The notes beneath the pieces are model-generated. The model was not told where the DNA came from. It made no database searches and was given only the letters and a program-made list of their open reading frames with translations. From Flaccisagitta enflata (taxonomy: Eukaryota; Chaetognatha; Sagittoidea; Aphragmophora), in NCBI GenBank assembly GCA_965153355.1, contig OZ231126.1, positions 66,340,001-66,404,000 of the forward strand: a stretch of DNA of 64,000 nt, given 5' to 3'. Below, one piece after another: positions 56,969-64,000 of this stretch (within the stretch, counting starts at the first letter, position 1; the number at the start of each line of letters is the position of its first letter). A program made the translations under genes and the position numbers.

Positions 56969-59900
56969 ATGTCAATAGCGGCTTTCAACGGCGACGATAA
57001 CCGTTCGACCGCGTCTACTTCTTCTCAGATCTCGTTCTTTGGCTCAAACCAATGTCCAAGGACGGAAAGGCTTCGCGCAATGAAGGATGAATTGTCACAG
57101 GAAATGGATCGATGTCGTCAACTTTTCGACGCTGTTTTGGCGACGACGGAAGGCTCTAACGATTACGAGGACGCATCGCTGGATTCCGACAGCGCCAGGA
57201 ACGGTCAATGCGACTGCGCCTACAACTACCTCGCTTTCGCTCGACAAATGGCGATTGACGAGATGCCCGGCGACCCTTTGCGATATGCGGCGTCGAATTT
57301 GCGTCAAATTAGACGTGAATGGGATGCCATGAGGTTCTTCGACCGCAAAACATACAACGAGGGATTTCCGGCGCATGCTGACGTCATCAACGCGCGTGAA
57401 GGCGCCTTTAGCCAATGTAAGAGGAACGTGCATCAATTTTCATGGAACAGTATACCCACTGAATCGGCTCATGACGGCGCGGGCGCTCCTAATTCTCGAA
57501 TGAGGACGTCATCGCCATTTCCGGGATCGTCGGAGTATTTGGGATTGCCGACGGCGCGCAATGGCGCCCAATCACCCGGCGGTCATCTTCTCCCTCCAAG
57601 AGACGCCAACGAGTACGTCGAGAGATACATTTCCGAGATTGAAACCATCAATCCAAGCGTGCAAACTCAAAGAGATGTGGATTTGGAAGATCTCAACGAA
57701 GCGGCGACAATGGTAAAGACAAAACCAGCCGACGGTTTGACTCCAAGGGAAAGATCAAGACGTCGCGACGCCGACAGAAGTAGAGAGAGAGAGAGAGGGC
57801 AGGAAGGATGCTGCAAGAGCAGAAACAACAAGATGAAGCTCTTCAGGCTGATCTGCGAGAGCAACAACGAAGATTGGAGCAGCAGCAGCAGCAACAGCAG
57901 CAACAACGCGAACAGCAAGAGCAGTAGCAGCGGCAGCGGCAGCAACAACTTCAGCAACAGCAGCAACAGCAGCAACAAGAGCAAGCTGCAGAACAGCAAC
58001 GACTACAGCAGGAACAACAAAAGAAAGAGGCTGAAGAGCAGCACAGGCTTCAACAGGAGCAGCTGAGGCAACAACAGGCGGCTGCAGAGCAACAGAGACA
58101 ACAGCAGCTGCAAGAACAGCAAAGACAAGAACAGTTGCGCCAACAACAACTGCAGCAGGAGCAACTGCGTCAACAACAGCTCCAACAGGAACAACTAATG
58201 CAGCAACAGCAACAGCAGCAGCAGCAGCAACAGCAACAGCAGCAACGCCAACAACAGTTGCAGCAGCAGCAACAACAGCAAGAACAGTTGAGTCAACAAC
58301 AGTTGCAGCAGCAGCAACAGCAGCAAGAACAGTTGCGTCAACAACGGCAGCAGCAAGAACAGCATCGTCAACAGCAGCTGCAGCAACAAAATCAACAACA
58401 GTTGCAGCAAGTTAGAAATGAGATGCAGCGAGTGCAAAAGGAACAAGAGAAGCTGCAGCAACAACTCAACGAGCAAGAGCAAAGGCGGCAACAACAAGCC
58501 GCTGAGCAACAAAGGAAGCAACAAGAAGCCCAGTTGCAGCACCAGGAGGCGGAGAAGCAGCGGCAGCTGCAACAGCAAGCAAGTCTTCAGCGGCAGCAGC
58601 AGGTTCACCAACACCAGCTGCAGCAACAGAGTGCTGCCTTCAACGTAGCTACAGTCGTTCATCCTCCCGCTTTAAACCCTCTCTCTGTCGGCGGTGTACT
58701 GTCTACGGAAGCTGAGCAACTTCGGCAACAGCAGCTAGCGGAGCAAAGGATCCGCATGTTGGAAGGAGGTGATAAAGATGCTTCAGCAACGACAATGGTG
58801 ACGGCGACAGATACATCAGAAATGATAGTCACTTTCCCAATAGAATGTCAGCAAAGCAACAATTCACCGGAAGAAGAGGAACAATACAAGCAAATGTGTT
58901 TGCGCCTCAACAAGTTGAAGGAAGAGGAGGAAGCAAAGGCGAATCAATTTATAAGAGCCTCTGCTGAAGTGGAAGTTTGTTAATAGAGTAGGTGGTGCGG
59001 TGCAGCAGCAGAATATGGAGCCAAGGCATCCGCCTCAGGCAACAAAGAAGCAGCCACAGCCAATCCCTACATCACGTCAACATTCTTACAAGCCATCCAA
59101 TCCTCAACCTCATCATCCAACTCAAACTCGTATGAAGCAGCAAGTGTCGAGTGTGGGAGTGGGGGAAGGAGAGAGAGAAGGAGGAAGAAATAACTCTTAT
59201 CCTCAGCCTCAATCATTTCCTCATCCTCAACATCCTCCATCTGCCGTCGTTCCTCCTTCGGCGCCGGAAGTGATCTTCGAGAAAGAAGTGACGACCACGG
59301 CGCCAAACCTCTTGTCGACGGCAGCGGATATGTTGAAACTCGATCAACTGTTGATAGACAACGCAAATGACGCGGTGAGAAGGAAGAAGGAGCAAGAGGC
59401 AGCTGACAAGGCGTTTGCGCGACAGATGCAGGAAGAGGAGAGAAAGAAGTTGCAGACGCCGGTGGCAGCTTTGGCTAAACATCTTCCTAAAGTAGACCGT
59501 CAAATGCATCGTCTCAAAAAGGATGCTGCAGATCTGATGCAAGTAAATGCAGCACAACAACGTCTTATTCAACAGAATCAGTTCGATTTGCACGCAGCAA
59601 AAGCTCGAATAGCGGAGTTGCAAAAACATCAGTACGTCCATCAAGATTTTGATGCACCAATATTCCATCAGCATCAACAACAGCAACATCAACAACAGCA
59701 ACAGCAAAACAACAACGACGTGTGGTACACGAAAACCACAAAAACCAAATCTCCAGTGAAGGTGGGAGGACAATATGTCAACATTACTCCTCCTCCCACA
59801 TACCAAGATCACCACAACTGCCCGTCAACCAGAAGTGGTGCAGCAATTTCCTCAAAGTGAGGCGCTGGTGGTGTTTCTAAAGAGAGCTTCTGATGACAAT

Positions 59901-60489
59901 CGAATGCAGGCAAGAGAAATTGGCTTGAAGGCGATGGAGAAAGGAAGGCCGGAGAAGCCGCTTCAGGAGCTCTCGTTGACGGACTATATGATGTGGAAAC
60001 GCAAATTCAAAGATGCTGCAAAACACGAGGGATTGACCGAGATGGACATCTTGTTAGAATTGCCAAAATGGTTTTCGGGGCCGGTGAAGGAGATAGTTGA
60101 GACGGCAGCGATTGGTACAACGGAAGTGGTTGCAGAGGAGGAGGTAAACGCTGCCTTTAAGAAGATGGACGTCCTCTTCATGGCAAGCCGTGCCAACATC
60201 CCAGCGCTATTTCATGAAATCACCGCCGAGTCGAAGATCTCATCTGCCGACCACAAAAGACATTTCCATCTTGCGTCAAAGCTGCAGAAGACGAAGAGAA
60301 TTGCGCAGACATGTGGAGAATTGCCACAGTGTTACAGGAAAGAACTATTGCAAGAGATTAATAACAAAAGAGTGCCACATTTGGCTGATAAGTTTTGGGA
60401 AAAGCATCACGAAATTGAATTGCAAGGCATCCCTTTTTCATTCGACAACCTCGTCAACATGATTGAAACATGGGCTGTCATCCAACAGT
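56969..60489 (+). pseudogene. Gag-like gene with long polyglutamine region, several frameshifts (possibly BEL/Pao)
   Basis: An ATG at 56969 opens about 270 unique codons (MSIAAFNGDDNRSTASTSSQ). The frame then changes inside a (GA)n run at 57781-57798. The continuing frame (MLQEQKQQDEALQADLREQQ) is a roughly 270-codon Gln-rich coiled coil with one CAG-to-TAG stop at 57925. Further frame changes fall near 58970 and 59800-59830. The last part (59775-60489) has a helical Gag-like segment: LTDYMMWKRKFKDAAKHEG, LPKWFSGPVKEIVE, HFHLASKLQKTKRIAQTCGE, then LADKFWEKHHEI. This resembles capsid-adjacent regions of BEL/Pao Gags, but weakly. The gene runs into an assembly gap. The shifts could be decay, assembly error or undetected introns. 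Confidence 0.45.
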
Positions 60490-60522
60490 NNNNNNNNNNN
60501 NNNNNNNNNNNNNNNNNNNNNN
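60490..60522. other. Assembly gap (33 N)
   Basis: A run of N interrupts the Gag-like frame. After it come GACT/GACA simple repeats, so the gap probably hides a microsatellite whose true length is unknown. Confidence 0.99.
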
Positions 60523-61272
60523 CACTGACTGACCGACTTACTGACTGACTGACAGACAGACTGGCGGAAAGACAAATAGATCGACAGACAGACAGACATA
60601 CAGACAGACAGAGAAACAGTCAAACCACAGACATTGAACGAGTGAGCGCAGGAGAAACAAAGACGGAGGCGGACAGTGAAGCCAAGACAAAATGTGCGAG
60701 AGAGAGAGAGAGCGATAAAGCGCCAAAGAGAGATCTTTTGTAAATTCGATTGATCTTTTGTTCTAGCCGGGATTACCGTCAAGACGTTGTTTCGCCGCCA
60801 AAGCGCCAGAGGGGAGTCGAGAAACGATTCCAACGTCGCTTTCCCTCTTCCTCTTCCTCTTCCTCTTCTTCTTCTTCCCCTTCTTCCTTTCTTCCATTCC
60901 CCCTCTTCATCCTCCTCCACCGTCTCTCGTTTTGTCAGGAAACGCCAGAGCAAATGAAGATGAATTGTTATAACATGTGCTCTTTGGTCACCCCCGAATC
61001 ATATGCTCCTAAAAAGAATGGGGGGTCTGCAAAGGGTCGGAGCCACACGAAGAATGGAGGAAAAGGAAAGGAAAGAAGAGCTCGGGGTTGCTAAGAGCAG
61101 TAAGAGGAGATGGAAGCGATGGGAGTGATGGAAGGGGGAGAGGGTGAGGGGAATTTGTGTAAAGAGATTTGCGGGAAAAATATCCGGGAAGGTGGGGAAA
61201 TGGGGTAGGGGTAGGAAATGTGAGATGCAGTTGTTGTAGTTTTGTAATGATGAATTTATCTGCAAAAAAAGC
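60523..61272. other. Simple repeats and unassigned DNA after the gap
   Basis: (GACTGACC), (GACAGACA) and a (GA)n run at 60701-60713, then TCTTCC repeats at 60845-60890. Short frames near 60750-61094 have no recognisable content. Confidence 0.5.
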
Positions 61273-61664
61273 TTTTTAGTCGCATGCACGCGACACAACA
61301 ACCCGCTTTGTCCATCGGTCGGTCGGTCGGTTGGTCGGTTGGTTGGACCGTCAGTCACGTTTTACTTTTTTTTACAATTTTACTTTTTTGACCCCACTGC
61401 TCCTGCCCAAATGGTCTGGTGACCTCAAATATGGCCCCTGCCCACCCGCATGCGACTTCGGTAGCCGTGTATCCGGCCTTGTTTCTTCAAGATTGTGATC
61501 AAACAAGGCCGGATACACGGCCAATACCAGTCGCGGACGGGTGGGCAGGGGCGGAAATGCGCGTTTTAACACTTTCCAACTCGATCACCACGGACCGACC
61601 AACGGACGGACGGACGGACGGACGGACAAAGCCTCTTATAGAGTCGCTTGTCCGCGACTAAAAA
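61273..61664. mobile_element. GTCGC-family foldback element, complete copy
   Basis: Starts TTTTTAGTCGCATGCACGCG and ends with the complementary CCGCGACTAAAAA. A GGTCGGTCGG run on the left is mirrored by GGACGGACGG on the right. The middle (61440-61555) is a second nested inverted repeat of GTAGCCGTGTATCCGGCCTT around a short loop. 392 bp, non-coding, with the whole unit self-complementary. Confidence 0.8.
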
Positions 61665-61816
61665 CAGGAAATGATAAGTATCTACGTGCCTGTTCGTGCC
61701 CAGGCCTAGCTTAGCGAAATCCTGCTTTGCTGGCTTGCTCCATTCCAAAAGGCATTGATGAACAAAAAGAAACAAAACATACAATCAGCTTGAATATGTG
61801 TTTAGCATTTTAGTAG
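61665..61816. other. Spacer between foldback copies
   Basis: About 150 bp without recognisable features. Confidence 0.5.
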
Positions 61817-61986
61817 TGTGCACGCGACTCTATAACCCGCTATATTGATCCATCGGTCCGTCACTTATTGGCGTTTACAGGTTGTTTTTGCATAACTGCT
61901 CCTGCTCAAATATTTGGGTTAGCCTTTTTTATCGCCAACCCTGCCCATCCACACGCGACTTCGGTAGCCGTGTATCCGGCCTTATT
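61817..61986. mobile_element. GTCGC-family half element
   Basis: Has the left end (GTGTGCACGCGACTCTATAA), the CTGCTCCTGCTC core and the CGACTTCGGTAGCCGTGTAT inner part, but no mirrored right arm. A solo half or truncated copy. Confidence 0.7.
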
Positions 61987-62133
61987 TTGTTTTCTAAGCG
62001 TACATTTAGAGCGGTGGTTGTTCATTGTTTGGTCATTGTTTTTTTTTCAGATTTTGTGAATATCTTTACTTCCATGCCATGAGCATTGTTGTATTGATGC
62101 ATCAAGTTGTTTTTGGGTTTCGTTTCTGTTTTT

Positions 62134-62342
62134 AGTCGCGTGCTACGCGACTCTACACCCCGCTATGTCGGTCCGTTGGTCGGTCGGTTGGTTGGTTGGT
62201 TGGTCGGTCGGTTGGTCCCCTTTTTTACTTTTCCGGCGTTTTTGAGCATACGGCTCCTGCCCAGATGCCCTAGTGAGATTCTACAGCACCGCTCCTGCCC
62301 AGCCGCACGCGACTAGGGAAGCCGTGTATCCGGCCTTGTTTT
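62134..62342. mobile_element. GTCGC-family half element, second
   Basis: TTTTTAGTCGCGTGCTACGC, then a GGTCGGTTGG run and GGAAGCCGTGTATCCGGCCT. Again no mirrored arm. A further reverse fragment (AACAAGGCTGTATTCACGGC) lies at 62540-62560. Confidence 0.7.
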
Positions 62343-62382
62343 TTTCTTACTTAGCCTGAGGCCTTCCGGTTTTGAGTTGGAA

Positions 62383-62383
<1 letters not shown>

Positions 62384-62425
<42 letters not shown>
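62384..62425. repeat. (GA)n microsatellite
   Basis: About 20 GA units between two foldback fragments. Confidence 0.95.
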
Positions 62426-62429
<4 letters not shown>

Positions 62430-63408
62430 GAGATTCATACAAGTGGAAGGTAGATGCCATGAGATTTCTGGGTAAGGGTCAAGGTCCTAGCACACCAGCA
62501 CTGCTTGTAGTTGTACCACTGTAGGCAGGAGGCAGGAAAACAAGGCTGTATTCACGGCTAATAAGTAGTCGCTAGCGGGTGAGCAGGGACTGTAATGCGT
62601 GTGAGCAGGGGCATTAATGCGTGTGGGCTGGGGCTGCCGTTCACATGTGGCTGATAAGGGCCGTAATGTTGAGGAAACATTATTTCCGCCGATTTCGCGG
62701 CATCCAGAAGTTAAGTTATGGTCCAACGAGTGTTGTTCACGTAGACGTACATCTTGCTCGTAAATCCTAGAAGTGACGTATGCGTGAGGTTCCAGATGAG
62801 ACGAGCATAGTAACTTAACTTTTTACAGGAACCCGTTCGCACTTTTTCGGCAGACTGAAGATTTCTTCAGTATTTTATTCACGCGTTTCAATTTTCTATG
62901 CGAAGAGCATTTTAACATCGAAAATGATATTGAAAACTGTTTTATGCAATAGATATACCTTTTTTTACACTTACTATCAGGGGTGCATATAATTGAGTGG
63001 CTTATGATTCCCCCCCCCCCACCTTTGATTTTCTTCCCATTAAAGCAATAAAGCAATATTTAAAGTTTGAATAGTTTAAAAGATATGTTTTACTAATCAA
63101 GTTTTATGATTTGGTACTGCCAAAACTTATATTTTCCCCAAATTTTCTTTTTTTCTCATTTTTCCCTTTCCTTTTCCTTCCCCATCTCCAAACCCTTTGA
63201 AAACTCAATTATATACAGGCCTGCTCACTATTGAAAAAATTTGTTCAAGTTAAACTTCCAACTTAAATTGACTGTTATCTGAATAAATGATTTTTCAACG
63301 GAGCAGTTATAGTAATACAGCAATATGCAAATTAGGATGTAAATTCTGACTTCAGTTACTTTTCGTCTATTTTCGTTTCTTCCTTTTCTCTTTTGACTCT
63401 TACAGATA
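62426..63408. other. Intergenic DNA, no gene seen
   Basis: Contains the reverse foldback fragment near 62540 and CGTAATGCGTGTGAGCAGGG repeats near 62590-62630. AT-rich DNA with a C-run at 63009-63018 follows. No coding frame can be supported. Confidence 0.5.
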
Positions 63409-63680
63409 CAAAGTTTTACCGATGACAGACTAGAGGTGGTCTTACAGATAGAAAGTGGTAGTGATGATAGGTTAGCGATGGTCTTATGGACGGCAGATGA
63501 TTGCGATGATAGTTAAGAGGTGGTCTTACAGATAGAAAGTGGTAGTGATGACAGATAAGCGGTGGTCTCACGGATGGCAGATGATGGCGATGACAGATGA
63601 GATTTGGTTACAGATGGAAAGTGGTAGTGATGACAGATAAGCGATGGTCTCACGGACGGCAGACGGTGGTGATGACGAGG
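63409..63680. repeat. Minisatellite of ~60-bp units (GATGACAGAT...GGTGGTCTTACAG)
   Basis: Words GAAAGTGGTAGTGATGA, GGTGGTCTTACAGATA and GATGGTCT.A.GGACGGCAG recur four to five times with alternating spacing, giving a two-part repeat of about 120 bp. Confidence 0.8.
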
Positions 63681-63770
63681 AGGAAGTTTTACTCTCATGA
63701 GGACCGAAGTCGTCCCTTCTGATCCTCAGGGCGAAATTCCCCGAGGTGGATACTCATTCCTTTCCATTCC

Positions 63771-63792
63771 GTTTCTTTCCTTCCTTTCTTTC

Positions 63793-63867
<75 letters not shown>

Positions 63868-63872
63868 TTTTT

Positions 63873-63963
<91 letters not shown>

Positions 63964-64000
63964 CTATTTCTCTCTTTCTTTCTTTCTTTCTTTCTTTCTT
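63771..64000. repeat. (CTTT)n microsatellite to the window edge
   Basis: Nearly pure CTTT tetranucleotide repeat for more than 200 bp, with a T-run at 63866 and CTCTA at 63962. It may mark a contig end. Confidence 0.95.

Overview
This is a repeat-rich window from a eukaryotic, almost certainly metazoan, genome. Supporting signs are spliceosomal GT-AG introns with matching phases, TTAGGG telomere-type repeats, a Ty3/Gypsy LTR retrotransposon, a Penelope-type retroelement, a Tc1/mariner relic, a LINE ORF1 and very many microsatellites. TTAGGG (not insect TTAGG) plus the repertoire fits an invertebrate, perhaps a spiralian, but the phylum cannot be fixed from the sequence. It looks like pericentromeric or subtelomeric DNA. 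Very little host coding sequence is visible.

Layout. (1) 1-3262: at least four phase-compatible exons of one unrecognised minus-strand host gene, the last running off the left edge and ending in an AT-hook-like, disordered region. (2) 3340-7515: GC-rich minisatellite, a perfect 105-bp-arm hairpin (4386-4606), a TA-flanked Tc1/mariner deletion derivative (5826-6417) and long ATTC microsatellites. (3) 7655-38690: a 200-bp satellite, each unit carrying about three TTAGGG repeats, about 45 copies in three blocks. It is split by a 9.7-kb Gypsy element with LTRs that look identical (11730-21466) and by an 11.6-kb composite insertion (23069-34670). (4) The composite is flanked by direct repeats and holds a GIY-YIG endonuclease ORF upstream of a Penelope-type reverse transcriptase. 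That permuted order is the one described for Naiad elements. The RT frame is broken only by two UGA codons. A spliced SGNH-hydrolase-like gene, AAC microsatellites, TIR elements and a 1.5-kb retrocopy-like insertion with a 5-bp target duplication lie within it. (5) 38691-45225: a 31-bp satellite followed by an 18-bp, strongly strand-asymmetric, G-quadruplex-prone satellite. (6) 45226-49751: a 4.5-kb foldback element inside the 18-bp satellite. (7) 49752-56590: codon-like simple repeats, further 18-bp and 31-bp satellite blocks and a frameshifted LINE ORF1. (8) 56969-60489: a long, polyglutamine-rich, multiply frameshifted Gag-like gene ending in an assembly gap. (9) 61273-64000: a foldback family with GTCGC termini and simple repeats.

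The genes do not form a pathway. The logic of the region is nested mobile-element insertion into satellite DNA. The strongest points are the Gypsy element with a canonical -1 frameshift signal (GGGAAAC plus stem-loop), the Naiad-like element with only UGA interruptions, and both elements entering the 200-bp monomer within a few bases of the same place just downstream of the telomeric tract.
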